64,000 bases of DNA from JBOEGW01 sp050633625. GTDB taxonomy: Bacteria; Pseudomonadota; Alphaproteobacteria; Rhodobacterales; Rhodobacteraceae. Numbering within the stretch: the first letter of the stretch is position 1; each line of letters starts with the position of its first letter. The notes beneath the pieces were generated by a model. It saw only the letters and a list, made by a program, of their open reading frames with translations. It made no database searches and had not been told where the DNA came from. The stretch spans positions 62,001-126,000 of the forward strand of contig JBOEGW010000008.1 in NCBI GenBank assembly GCA_050633625.1, given 5' to 3'. A program made the position numbers and the translations under genes. This document shows positions 17,625 through 25,897 of the stretch, one piece after another.

Positions 17625-18899
17625 ATGGCGAATAATTCCTCCGGTGGTGACAGCAAAAACACCCTCTATTGCTCGTTCTGCGGCAAGAGCCAGCATGAGG
17701 TGCGCAAGCTGATCGCGGGGCCGACAGTATTCATTTGTGATGAATGCGTTGAGCTGTGCATGGATATCATTCGCGAGGAAACCAAATCTTCGGGTTTGAA
17801 ATCCACCGATGGCGTGCCTGCACCGCAAGAAATCTGCGGCGTTCTGGATGATTTTGTGATCGGTCAGGCCCACGCAAAGCGCGTGCTCTCCGTTGCTGTG
17901 CACAACCATTACAAACGTCTGAACCATGCGGCGAAATCAGGCGATGATATTGAGCTGGCAAAGTCCAATATCCTGCTGATTGGCCCAACGGGCTGTGGGA
18001 AAACCTTGCTGGCACAAACCTTGGCCCGCATTCTGGATGTCCCCTTCACAATGGCCGATGCGACAACGCTGACGGAAGCGGGCTATGTGGGTGAGGACGT
18101 TGAAAACATCATTCTCAAGCTGCTTCAGGCCTCAGAATATGACGTCGAGCGCGCGCAACGCGGCATCGTCTATATTGACGAGGTCGATAAGATCACGCGC
18201 AAATCCGACAACCCTTCGATCACCCGCGATGTGTCGGGCGAGGGCGTGCAACAAGCGCTCCTCAAGATTATGGAAGGCACAGTTGCCAGCGTGCCCCCCC
18301 AAGGTGGCCGCAAGCATCCACAGCAAGAATTCCTGCAAGTGGACACGACAAATATCCTGTTCATCTGCGGCGGGGCCTTTGCGGGGCTTGATAAAATCAT
18401 CGCGCAACGCGGCAAAGGATCGTCCATTGGGTTTGGCGCAGAGGTCAAAGCCGAAGACAACCGTGGCGTTGGCGAATTGTTCACGGAGCTTGAACCGGAA
18501 GACCTGCTCAAATTCGGCCTTATCCCTGAATTCGTAGGCCGTTTGCCTGTGATCGCGACCCTGACAGACCTAGACGAAGATGCGCTCGTCACAATCCTGA
18601 CGCAGCCCAAAAACGCTCTCGTCAAACAATACCAACGTCTGTTTGAACTGGAAGAAGCTGACCTGACATTTACCGACGATGCCCTCGCATCCATCGCCAA
18701 ACGGGCGATTGAACGCAAAACAGGTGCGCGCGGTTTGCGTTCGATCATGGAAGATATTTTGCTCGACACGATGTTCGACTTGCCAGCGTTGGAAAACGTA
18801 GAAGAAGTTGTCGTCAACGAGGAGGCCGTGACGTCCGATGCGAAACCGTTGATCATTTACGGTGAGGACAAAGGCGTCAAAGAGGGCGCAAGCGCTTAA
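17625..18899 (+). CDS. clpX: ATP-dependent Clp protease ATP-binding subunit ClpX, 424 aa
   Basis: AAA+ unfoldase feeding substrates to ClpP. The N-terminal zinc-binding domain has CSFC (about residues 16-19) and CDEC (about 38-41). Walker A is GPTGCGKT near residue 122, Walker B IVYIDEVDKI near 183, and the pore loop GYVGED near 150. ATG 17625 gives the expected N-terminus ahead of the zinc finger; the frame runs 14 codons further upstream without a better start. A strong terminator follows. Confidence 0.97.
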   Translation: MANNSSGGDSKNTLYCSFCGKSQHEVRKLIAGPTVFICDECVELCMDIIREETKSSGLKSTDGVPAPQEICGVLDDFVIGQAHAKRVLSVAVHNHYKRLNHAAKSGDDIELAKSNILLIGPTGCGKTLLAQTLARILDVPFTMADATTLTEAGYVGEDVENIILKLLQASEYDVERAQRGIVYIDEVDKITRKSDNPSITRDVSGEGVQQALLKIMEGTVASVPPQGGRKHPQQEFLQVDTTNILFICGGAFAGLDKIIAQRGKGSSIGFGAEVKAEDNRGVGELFTELEPEDLLKFGLIPEFVGRLPVIATLTDLDEDALVTILTQPKNALVKQYQRLFELEEADLTFTDDALASIAKRAIERKTGARGLRSIMEDILLDTMFDLPALENVEEVVVNEEAVTSDAKPLIIYGEDKGVKEGASA

Positions 18900-18922
18900 C
18901 TTAAGGCTCTGAAAACGATAAC

Positions 18923-18948
18923 AAAAGGCGCCAACTTGGCGCCTTTTT
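18923..18948 (+). terminator. Rho-independent terminator after clpX
   Basis: AAAAGGCGCC-AACTT-GGCGCCTTTTT forms a near-perfect stem of ten pairs with a five-base loop and a T run, 24 bp after the clpX stop. Because it is symmetrical it may also serve the convergent gene ending at 18999. Confidence 0.92.
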
Positions 18949-18958
18949 CTGTATAACT

Positions 18959-19000
18959 GTCGCGCTCGCCCTGTCGCGCTCGCCCTGTCGCGATGGCCCT
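18959..19000 (+). repeat. 14-bp tandem repeat, three units
   Basis: GTCGCGCTCGCCCT occurs twice in a row, followed by a third unit GTCGCGATGGCCCT with two changes. It lies between the clpX terminator and the end of the convergent gene. Slippage during replication could change the copy number. Confidence 0.75.
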
Positions 19001-19487
19001 AGCGGCTCGACACAAACTTCGCGCCGGGATTGGCCGCAGGCAAAAGATTTGCGGGAACGGCGCCGCTCGCCTCTTCACCGACAAGCACCGCTTCCAAACG
19101 CGCGGCCATGGCCGCCATTGCGGCCTCCCCTTGCGGCTGACCCGCCGGTTGCACCGCCGCCTGCATTGCCAAATCGGCAGCAATTTGTTCGCGCGTTGCG
19201 CCGGGGCGTTCAAGGCCAACCTGCGCCAACACGGCGACGATTTTCTCATTGCTCCACACATATTTCTCCATGAAGCTCGGCTCCGCTTCAACAGGCTTAG
19301 GCGCGTCTTTGGAAATCGCCACGAATTTTGCGCCGCCCGCGGCTGTCGAACTGGAGGTGCTGAACCCCGCGCCGCCCGTGAATTCGCTTAACATCGCCAT
19401 CGCACCCGCGCCTCCATCGTCCATGACTGCCATTCGGCCAATGAACCCAAGCGTGCCAAGCACGACGACAAACACCAATTTACGCAT
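18999..19487 (-). CDS. Putative exported protein, 162 aa
   Basis: No family recognised. The first 20 residues (MRKLVFVVVLGTLGFIGRMA) form a signal peptide or membrane anchor. The rest is rich in alanine, glycine and glutamine, with a helical stretch NEKIVAVLAQVGLERPGATREQ at about 79-100. An excellent AGGAAGGA precedes the ATG, which supports it as a real gene. It is convergent with clpX and divergent from ridA. Probable location is the periplasm or the inner membrane facing outward. Confidence 0.7.
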   Translation of the reverse strand: MRKLVFVVVLGTLGFIGRMAVMDDGGAGAMAMLSEFTGGAGFSTSSSTAAGGAKFVAISKDAPKPVEAEPSFMEKYVWSNEKIVAVLAQVGLERPGATREQIAADLAMQAAVQPAGQPQGEAAMAAMAARLEAVLVGEEASGAVPANLLPAANPGAKFVSSR

Positions 19488-19603
19488 CGCGAAAATCCTT
19501 CCTGACCCGGCCTTTTATGCGCCGATCCTTAACGATATTCAGGGTATGACAAGGAATCGCGCCGACAATTTGGCGGGATTTGGCAACAATGATGGTAATC
19601 ACG

Positions 19604-19990
19604 ATGACACGAAAACTCATTTCCTCCGGCTCACCATTTGAGGCCACAATCGCCTATAGTCGCGCGGTGGTTCAGGATGGCTGGGTATTTGTGTCCGGCA
19701 CCACGGGCTATGATTACGACACAATGACAATGCCGGAAGACGTGGCCCAACAATGCGACAACACGTTGAACACCATCAAGAAAGCGCTCCAAGACGCCGG
19801 GGGCACGATGGCGGATGTGGTGCGCGTACGCTACATCCTACCCAATGCGGACGAGTTCGCGGCCTGCTATGACGTGCTACAAAAGCACTTTGGCGACATT
19901 CGCCCGGCTGCTACAATGATCGAGGCACGTTTACTTGACCCTGCGATGAAAATCGAAATCGAGGTCACCGCGCGCCTTCAAACGCCCTAA
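19604..19990 (+). CDS. RidA family (YjgF/YER057c/UK114) protein, 128 aa
   Basis: Family members hydrolyse reactive enamine/imine intermediates made by PLP enzymes. The N-terminal SSGSPFEATIAYSRAVV and VFVSGTTGYD strands are typical. VRVRYILPNADEF has the conserved arginine that binds the substrate carboxylate. The C-terminal ATMIEARLLDPAMKIEIEV is the family ending, although E. coli RidA has LP at the equivalent of the LLD position. It belongs to one of the Rid subfamilies, perhaps not the archetypal RidA. Start chosen at MTRKLISSGSP. Confidence 0.88.
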   Translation: MTRKLISSGSPFEATIAYSRAVVQDGWVFVSGTTGYDYDTMTMPEDVAQQCDNTLNTIKKALQDAGGTMADVVRVRYILPNADEFAACYDVLQKHFGDIRPAATMIEARLLDPAMKIEIEVTARLQTP

Positions 19991-20087
19991 CGGCACCCAC
20001 CCGCTCAGGGTCATGGCCTCCCGCTTTGGCTCTGGACCTTTGCCCCCCTTTGGGCCATATGAAGAAGACATTTATCCGGAGGCTCAC

Positions 20088-20462
20088 ATGCGGTTTATCC
20101 TTTCGCTCCTGACCTGGTGGCACAATGAAACCATCGGCACGCGGCTGTTCACATGGCGCAAAGGCGTCAAGGTCGGTGAAGATGCCCAGGGGAACGTGTT
20201 TTACCGGACTCGTGATGATGCGCGCCGCTGGGTGTGTTTCGCGGGCGAGCCAGAAGCTTCTCGCGTCAGCCCGGAATGGCACGGTTGGTTGCACCGCACC
20301 TTCGATAACAACCCATCTGATGCGCCTCTTGCGCATAAAGACTGGGAAAAACCGCACCAAGACAACATGACAGGCACCGCCATGGCCTATGCGCCAGCAG
20401 GCTCCATCCGTCAGCCCGCGCCCGCGGATCGGCGCGACTACGAGGCTTGGCAGCCGGAGTAA
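20088..20462 (+). CDS. NADH:ubiquinone oxidoreductase subunit NDUFA12 family, 124 aa
   Basis: Homologue of the mitochondrial complex I accessory subunit B17.2, found in alphaproteobacteria as an extra complex I subunit. The signature segments are WWHNETIGTRLFTWRKG near the N-terminus and WVCFAGEPEASRVSPEWHGWLH in the middle. The conserved PAPADRRDYEAWQPE lies at the C-terminus. CGGAGG precedes ATG 20088; the frame upstream is not used. It is followed within 10 bp by mlaD, an arrangement common in this group. Confidence 0.92.
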   Translation: MRFILSLLTWWHNETIGTRLFTWRKGVKVGEDAQGNVFYRTRDDARRWVCFAGEPEASRVSPEWHGWLHRTFDNNPSDAPLAHKDWEKPHQDNMTGTAMAYAPAGSIRQPAPADRRDYEAWQPE

Positions 20463-20471
20463 GGGGGCAAC

Positions 20472-20933
20472 GTGCGCACCCAAACCGAAATTTTCGAGAG
20501 TGTGATCGGCGCCGCGATGGTGGCCGCTGCTTTTGTGTTTTTGGTTTATGGCGCAAAAATTGTTGGCTGGCCCGGGTCACTGCCAGAAACTTTGCCGCTT
20601 CGCGCGTCATTCCTGAACGCGGAAGGGATTCGGACGGGAAGCGAGGTGCGTATTGCCGGAATTTCGGTCGGTCAGGTCGAATGGCTCGCGCTCAACCCCG
20701 TCACGTTTCAGGCCGAAGCCGAGCTGGGCATCAAAAAGGCTTTGGAGGTGCCCAATGACAGCCGCGCTCGGGTGTCGCGCGAAGGGCTTCTTGGCGCAAC
20801 TTTCGTTGAAATTCTCCCCGGTCAATCCCCTGTCGCTTTGGACGCGGGGGACAATATTCGCACAAGTTCCGAAGGGCGCGGGGTTGTTGACCTGCTGCTC
20901 GACGGGTTGGGCGCATTAGAAGGACGCCGCTAA
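20472..20933 (+). CDS. mlaD: Outer-membrane lipid asymmetry protein MlaD-like, 153 aa
   Basis: Periplasmic phospholipid-carrier subunit of the Mla ABC system, anchored by an N-terminal helix (about residues 12-30). The MCE domain follows: LRASFLNAEGIRTGSEVRIAG, ISVGQVEWLALNP and SRARVSREGLLGATFVEILPG. Length matches MlaD. The start is GTG at 20472 with AAGGGGG upstream. The other mla genes are not in the window. The stop overlaps the start of the following gene by one base (TAATG). Confidence 0.9.
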   Translation: MRTQTEIFESVIGAAMVAAAFVFLVYGAKIVGWPGSLPETLPLRASFLNAEGIRTGSEVRIAGISVGQVEWLALNPVTFQAEAELGIKKALEVPNDSRARVSREGLLGATFVEILPGQSPVALDAGDNIRTSSEGRGVVDLLLDGLGALEGRR

Positions 20934-21415
20934 TGGTACGTGTTTTTGCCCTTGTTTTTCTGGCTCTCCTTGCCGGTCCCGCCGCCGCGCAAAGCGATGA
21001 GCCGCTCGATATCGTGACCGAACCGGAAGAGGACGATGGCGAGTTGGATAACTCGCTTGATGAAAACTACGGAGATGGCGTGGGCGATATCGTCACCTCT
21101 GTGCAAGAAGGCCCCGGTGTGTCCAACGGCGTTGGCGCGGTCTTGTTGGGGCTGGATAAGGTATCGGGCGTCTCCAAGGAAATGACGCTGGCCACCGGGC
21201 AAACTGTCGCCTTGGGCTGGTTGCAAATCACCCTCGGAGAATGTCGCTACCCAAGCGCCAACCCCGCAGGCGATGCCTACGCGTATTTGGTGATCCGCGA
21301 GCACAACAAAGAAGAAACAGTGTTTGAAGGGTGGATGGTGGCCTCATCGCCCGCGCTTTCCGCGCTCGATCACGCGCGCTACGACGTCTGGGTCAAAAAC
21401 TGCACAACACAATGA
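20933..21415 (+). CDS. DUF2155 domain protein, secreted, 160 aa
   Basis: Function unknown. A signal peptide (MVRVFALVFLALLAGPAAAQ) is followed by an acidic linker (about 22-55), then the DUF2155 domain: GLDKVSGVSKEMTLATGQTV, WLQITLGECRYPSAN, ETVFEGWMVASSPAL and a C-terminal YDVWVKNC. The two cysteines may form a disulphide. NDUFA12-mlaD-DUF2155 form one operon by spacing. Its 3' end overlaps that of the convergent aat gene by 37 bp. Confidence 0.9.
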   Translation: MVRVFALVFLALLAGPAAAQSDEPLDIVTEPEEDDGELDNSLDENYGDGVGDIVTSVQEGPGVSNGVGAVLLGLDKVSGVSKEMTLATGQTVALGWLQITLGECRYPSANPAGDAYAYLVIREHNKEETVFEGWMVASSPALSALDHARYDVWVKNCTTQ

Positions 21416-22026
21416 GCGCTTGGCAAAGGCTGCGAAATATCGGCGCCTTTGATCTGTAACGCTGGCGCAAGTTTTTCCAGATAGGCGGCCTGCGCGATTT
21501 CGACACCGCCCAATGACGCCAAATGATCAGTCAAGAACTGAGTATCAAACAGTGTAAACCCGCTAGAGGCGAGATGCGTCACCGCATAGGCCAAGGCAAT
21601 TTTCGATGCGTTTTTGCGCCGTGAGAACATGCTTTCGCCAAAAAAGGCACCGCCCAAAGTGACCCCATAAACTCCACCCACAAGCGCAGGGCCGTCCCAA
21701 ATTTCATAGGAATGGGCATGGCCCCGATCAAATAGAGCCTGATAGGCGGCAAAGATACTCTCGTTAATCCATGTCTCGGCGCGCGCCGCACAGCCGTCGA
21801 CCACGCCTGAAAAGTCATGATCTAACGTGACCCGAAAAGGCTCTTTCAGGACCGTTTTTTTGAGCGAGCGCGACAGGTGGAACCCATCAAGTGGCAAGAT
21901 GCCCCGATCGCGCGGCTCAACCCAATAGACCCGCTCATCATCGCGCCCTTCGCCCATGGGAAACACGCCGCTCGCATAGGCTTGGAGCAGCAATTCAGGC
22001 GTCAGAACATCCCCGGCGCCTGACAC
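21379..22026 (-). CDS. aat: Leucyl/phenylalanyl-tRNA--protein transferase, 215 aa
   Basis: Adds Leu or Phe from tRNA to the N-terminus of proteins ending in Arg or Lys, marking them for ClpS/ClpAP. The signature YASGVFPMGE near residue 17, the VYWVEPRDRGILPL segment near 33, GGVYGVTLGGAFFGESMFSR near 117 and FTLFDTQFLTDHLASLG near 157 identify it. The start is GTG 22026. It lies four bases from the accC stop on the same strand, so it is cotranscribed with accB-accC. Confidence 0.95.
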   Translation of the reverse strand: MSGAGDVLTPELLLQAYASGVFPMGEGRDDERVYWVEPRDRGILPLDGFHLSRSLKKTVLKEPFRVTLDHDFSGVVDGCAARAETWINESIFAAYQALFDRGHAHSYEIWDGPALVGGVYGVTLGGAFFGESMFSRRKNASKIALAYAVTHLASSGFTLFDTQFLTDHLASLGGVEIAQAAYLEKLAPALQIKGADISQPLPSAHCVVQFLTQTS

Positions 22027-22029
22027 GGG

Positions 22030-23376
22030 CTATTCCATATTCGCAGCAAGCCACTTTTCAAGCCAGTGGATGTCGTAGTTGCCCGTCAGCACGTCTTCCT
22101 CCGCCAAAAGCGCGTGAAACAACGGAACGGTCGTCTCGACCCCATCGACAATCAGCTCACCAAGCGCACGGCTCAGGCGCGCCAGAGCTTCTTTGCGGTC
22201 ACGCCCATGAATGATCAGTTTTCCGATCAGACTGTCGTAATAGGGAGGGATCGTGTAGCCATCATAGAGGGCGCTATCCATGCGCACGCCGAGGCCACCG
22301 GGCGCGTGATAGGCGGTGATCTTGCCGGGGCAAGGCGCGAAATTCGGCAGGCGTTCGGCATTGATACGAATTTCAATCGCTGCACCGTTAATTTCCAGAT
22401 CGTCTTGCGAGAAAGAAAGCGGCATGCCCTCTGCAACCCGGATTTGTTCGCGCACCAAATCGACACCAAAAATAGCTTCCGTAACAGGGTGCTCAACCTG
22501 CAATCGGGTGTTCATTTCAATGAAGTAGAACTCGCCGTCCTCATAAAGGAATTCAACGGTCCCCGCGCCAGCATAGCCCATTTCAGCAATCGCATTTGCG
22601 CAAATCCCGCCAATACGAGCGCGCTCTTCAGGGGAGATCGAGGGGCCGGGCGCCTCTTCAAACACCTTTTGGTGACGGCGCTGAAGCGAGCAGTCGCGCT
22701 CGCCCAAATGGACGCCGCCGCCTTGACCATCCCCAAAGACCTGAACTTCGATGTGGCGCGGCTTTTGGAGGTATTTCTCCATATACACTTCGTCATTGCC
22801 AAAAGCGGCTTTGGATTCGCTGCGCGCCGTGCGAAACGCCGTTTCCAGCGCCGCCTCATTTTCCGCGACCTTCATCCCGCGCCCGCCACCACCGGCGGTG
22901 GCTTTGATGATGACAGGGTAGCCCATGTCCGCGGCGGCTTTGCGCGCGGTTTCGAGGTCGGGCACCCCGCCATCTGAGCCGGGAACAATCGGGATTCCGA
23001 GGGCTTCGGCGGTGGCTTTGGCGGTGATTTTGTCGCCCATTTGGCGGATATGTTCCGCCGTTGGCCCAATGAATTTAAGGCCGTGGTCTTCGACGATCTG
23101 CACAAAGGCCGCGTTTTCCGACAAGAACCCATAGCCCGGATGAATCGCTTGCGCACCAGTGATTTCGCAGGCCGCGATAATGGCCGGGATCGACAAATAG
23201 CTGTCGGTGCCGGGCGCAGGGCCAATACACACGCTTTCATCTGCCATGCGCACATGCATCGCATCTGCATCCGCTGTGGAATGGACTGCGACGGTGCGAA
23301 TGCCCATTTCACGGGCGGCACGGATCACTCGAAGCGCAATTTCGCCGCGGTTGGCGATCAGGATCTTGTCAAACAT
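22030..23376 (-). CDS. accC: Acetyl-CoA carboxylase, biotin carboxylase subunit, 448 aa
   Basis: Carboxylates the biotin on AccB using ATP and bicarbonate, the first step of fatty acid synthesis. FDKILIANRGEIALRVIRA is the N-terminus, KATAGGGGRGMK is the glycine-rich ATP lid near residue 160, and EMNTRLQVEHPVTE near residue 290 holds the catalytic region. Length is exactly that of the family. It lies 19 bp downstream of accB and just before aat. Confidence 0.98.
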   Translation of the reverse strand: MFDKILIANRGEIALRVIRAAREMGIRTVAVHSTADADAMHVRMADESVCIGPAPGTDSYLSIPAIIAACEITGAQAIHPGYGFLSENAAFVQIVEDHGLKFIGPTAEHIRQMGDKITAKATAEALGIPIVPGSDGGVPDLETARKAAADMGYPVIIKATAGGGGRGMKVAENEAALETAFRTARSESKAAFGNDEVYMEKYLQKPRHIEVQVFGDGQGGGVHLGERDCSLQRRHQKVFEEAPGPSISPEERARIGGICANAIAEMGYAGAGTVEFLYEDGEFYFIEMNTRLQVEHPVTEAIFGVDLVREQIRVAEGMPLSFSQDDLEINGAAIEIRINAERLPNFAPCPGKITAYHAPGGLGVRMDSALYDGYTIPPYYDSLIGKLIIHGRDRKEALARLSRALGELIVDGVETTVPLFHALLAEEDVLTGNYDIHWLEKWLAANME

Positions 23377-23395
23377 GGGCTAAGGCTCCTTGCCC

Positions 23396-23887
23396 TTATT
23401 CGATGATCATAAGGGGCGCGCCGAACTCAACGGGGGCGCCGTCTTCGACCAAAATCCGTTTCACGGTGCCAGAGGTCGTCGCGTGGATTTGGTTCATGGT
23501 CTTCATGGCTTCAACGATCAACACGGTGTCGCCCTCAGAAACGGTGTCTCCGACCTTTACGAACGGTGGCTGGCCCGGTTCGGCCTGCATATAGGCGGTG
23601 CCCACCATCGGTGAGGTGATTGCGCCGGGATGGCTCGCCGGATCGTCCACCGGAGCAGCGGCGGCGGTAGGGGCGGGCGATGCGCCGGGCGCTGCGGCAG
23701 GGGCAGCCGCAACCACTGCGGGAGCGGCTTGCGCAACAACAGGCGCGCCGCGGCTCACCCGCACATTGAGCCGATCCGCCTCGGCATATTCGCGTTTGAC
23801 CTCAAGTTCGGTCAAATCGTTTTCCCGAAGGAGTTCCGCCAACGCCTGAATAAAGGCCACGTCGCTTTCATGAGTATTCTGGGTCAT
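23396..23887 (-). CDS. accB: Acetyl-CoA carboxylase biotin carboxyl carrier protein, 163 aa
   Basis: Carries biotin between the AccC and AccAD active sites. The N-terminal helical part is followed by an Ala/Pro-rich flexible linker (about residues 55-85). The biotinyl domain ends with VEAMKTMNQIHATTSG, in which the lysine of AMKTM is biotinylated. It is the first gene of the accB-accC-aat group. The 160 bp upstream hold its promoter region and a terminator for the gene before it. Confidence 0.97.
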   Translation of the reverse strand: MTQNTHESDVAFIQALAELLRENDLTELEVKREYAEADRLNVRVSRGAPVVAQAAPAVVAAAPAAAPGASPAPTAAAAPVDDPASHPGAITSPMVGTAYMQAEPGQPPFVKVGDTVSEGDTVLIVEAMKTMNQIHATTSGTVKRILVEDGAPVEFGAPLMIIE

Positions 23888-24043
23888 TGCATCCTCGACC
23901 TAGTTTTGGAGCCCGTCTTGCATGCGGGGATTTTTCACATTTACACGCTTATAGGACGTAGAGGCAGGGGAGAAAAGCGCAGGTTTTCCCAAAAGGATAC
24001 GGCGGATGCGAAGGTCGATGAGGAAAAGGGCGTGTAAACGCCA

Positions 24044-24070
24044 AAAAGGCGCTCATCATTGGCGCCTTTT
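24044..24070 (-). terminator. Rho-independent terminator
   Basis: AAAAGGCGC-TCATCATTG-GCGCCTTTT is a perfect 9-bp stem. On the reverse strand it ends in CTTTTTGG, so it should stop transcription coming from the gene at 24126-24692 before it enters the accB promoter region. Confidence 0.85.
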
Positions 24071-24125
24071 CCTTTGGTATCAGTGCGTTAGGTGGCGTTC
24101 AACCTGTCCACAGGCGCGCCAGTGC

Positions 24126-24692
24126 TTACTCTGATGTGTGAGAAAGATCAGCGTTTTGCGCCCCAAGATTCGCGATTGCTGCACTCTGCGTAGCCGGTTC
24201 GGCCATACCATTCGCGATTGAAGTGGTGGTCTGGCCGGTCTGTGACGTGGGCGAAGAAGGCGGCTGTTTCGTGGCTTCGGCGTCTTTCACAGCCTCCACA
24301 TCCTCTTGCGCTGCATCTTGGCTGGCCTTCGCCGCTTGAGCGGCCTCTGCGGCTTTGTCGCTTACAGCTTGGGCATCTCTGGTTTGAGAGCGGGCAGTTT
24401 CCATACGCGCAATGGCCTGCTTTAGGTCGTTTTGCACCTCCAAGATACTCACCTGAAAAGCAGGCGTCGGTCCGGCTGGACGATCGCCATTGCTTGCTTC
24501 GGCGCGCAGTTTCACAAGCTCGCGCGCTGTCGCTGCGTTTTGTTCTTGGTCCGGCTGCGCATGCGCATCCAGTCCCGCATTTCCGCTTCCTTGGCTCGCT
24601 TCGACTTGCGGAACGTCGACAGGTTTGCGTGCAGGTGTCTGCGCGGCAATCGCCATCTGTGAGCCCAGCGGTGCTGGTCCGATAAGTTCCAT
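24126..24692 (-). CDS. Low-complexity hypothetical protein, 188 aa
   Basis: No family recognised. GGAGCTTAAA precedes the ATG, and a clean terminator follows, both supporting a real gene. The sequence is rich in A, Q, T, S and E. A predicted helical or coiled region (about 83-140) contains repeated A-A-x-A patterns, and no signal peptide is seen. Such composition suits a flexible or fibrous protein; I cannot propose a role. Confidence 0.65.
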   Translation of the reverse strand: MELIGPAPLGSQMAIAAQTPARKPVDVPQVEASQGSGNAGLDAHAQPDQEQNAATARELVKLRAEASNGDRPAGPTPAFQVSILEVQNDLKQAIARMETARSQTRDAQAVSDKAAEAAQAAKASQDAAQEDVEAVKDAEATKQPPSSPTSQTGQTTTSIANGMAEPATQSAAIANLGAQNADLSHTSE

Positions 24693-24785
24693 TTTAAGCT
24701 CCGATGTTCGGAACCCCCACGCGAATAATCTGCGCTCATTGTTCTGTTTCGTCCACAGAAATCGCCTGCGCTGGTTAATGGAGCT

Positions 24786-25406
24786 TTAAGGGGCGGGGGT
24801 AAGCGTTGCGGTGAACATCGCCGTCAAAAAGCGCCGCGCCTCCTCGATGTGCGCGTCGCCTTTTGGGGCCAAAATTCCGCGCACTTGGACGTCAAAATCT
24901 GCATAATGCTGGGTCGTGGCCCAGATCGAAAAAATGAGGTGATAGGGATCGACTTCGGCCAGTTTTCCCTCCGCGCTCCAACCGGAAATGACCTTCGCTT
25001 TCTCGTCGACAAGAGATTTCAACGGGCCGGTGATCATGTCCCCGATGCGCGGCGCCCCTTGGATAATTTCATTCGCGAAAAGGCGGCTTTCGCGGGGGAG
25101 ATCGCGCGCCATATCCAGCTTGCGCATCGCATAGGCGAGCAGTTCGGCCACCGGATCGCCAGTCTCATCCAACTGCTCCAAAGGCTCAAGCCAATCCTCC
25201 ATCAACTGGCTGAGCAATTCGACGTGGATCGCTTCTTTGGAGGGGAAATAGTAGAGTAAATTCGGCTTCGACAGCCCTGCCTCACGGGCGATTTGATCAA
25301 GCGTTGTGCCGCGAAACCCGAATGCCGAAAACACCTCAAGCGCGGCATCCAAAATTGTCGCCCGGTTGCGCAATTGTATGCGCGTCTGCGCCTTCGCCTC
25401 AGCCAT
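24786..25406 (-). CDS. rutR: TetR-family regulator, RutR-like, 206 aa
   Basis: Transcriptional regulator. The HTH lies at about residues 18-60 (TTLDQIAREAGLSKPNLLYYFPSKEA split across helix 2-3). The C-terminal domain carries ANEIIQGAPRIGDM and LIFSIWATTQHYADFDVQV, stretches typical of RutR, which responds to uracil or thymine and controls pyrimidine degradation. No rut or pyrimidine catabolic genes are adjacent, so the symbol rests on the protein alone. The gene is divergent from the small ORF and bdhA. Confidence 0.78.
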   Translation of the reverse strand: MAEAKAQTRIQLRNRATILDAALEVFSAFGFRGTTLDQIAREAGLSKPNLLYYFPSKEAIHVELLSQLMEDWLEPLEQLDETGDPVAELLAYAMRKLDMARDLPRESRLFANEIIQGAPRIGDMITGPLKSLVDEKAKVISGWSAEGKLAEVDPYHLIFSIWATTQHYADFDVQVRGILAPKGDAHIEEARRFLTAMFTATLTPAP

Positions 25407-25543
25407 GTGGTCCCTCCCTATGTGAGATTAGACTGCCCGTTTGAGCGGCGTCGCGCAACCTCGCTGTTGCTTTGATCCGCGCGTTTTGAGCGCTGGAAAC
25501 CCCGCGATAAGCTGTCTAGTCTGGGGACGAAGGAGGGGCTGTG

Positions 25544-25897
25544 ATGAACATGGCACTCAGGCTGGAACGGGTGGCGAAACCGTGGCGCACAGCGCCGGGT
25601 TTGCTGTTGGGTCGCGCTGTGGTTGCGGGTTCTGGCGCCCTTTTTGAGCGCGCGGCCGGCTTTGGTTCAGGGCTTGATGCGCAAGCCTTGTGGCGCGCGA
25701 AATTGTCCTCGCTGCGCGGGGTGCGATTGAGAAGCAAAACCAGCCTGACGACCCGGACAGGCAAATGCGAGAACATACTGCGGGGCATCAACGTCCCAAA
25801 GCCCCTGAATTCACCAAAACCCTTTTCGGAAAACAAGACCAGCAAAGGGCCTAAATCAGAGCTGCGCGAGTGGCTAAAGGAGATTGAAAATGACTGA
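25544..25897 (+). CDS. Possible small basic protein upstream of bdhA, 117 aa
   Basis: Not a recognised family. The case for a gene is a strong AAGGAGGGG six bases before the start region (GTG 25541 / ATG 25544) and an overlap with the bdhA start. Against it, the product is an Arg/Lys/Ser-rich string without domain features. The last third (KSELREWLKEIEND) looks the most protein-like. It may be a leader frame whose translation is coupled to bdhA. Confidence 0.35.
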   Translation: MNMALRLERVAKPWRTAPGLLLGRAVVAGSGALFERAAGFGSGLDAQALWRAKLSSLRGVRLRSKTSLTTRTGKCENILRGINVPKPLNSPKPFSENKTSKGPKSELREWLKEIEND

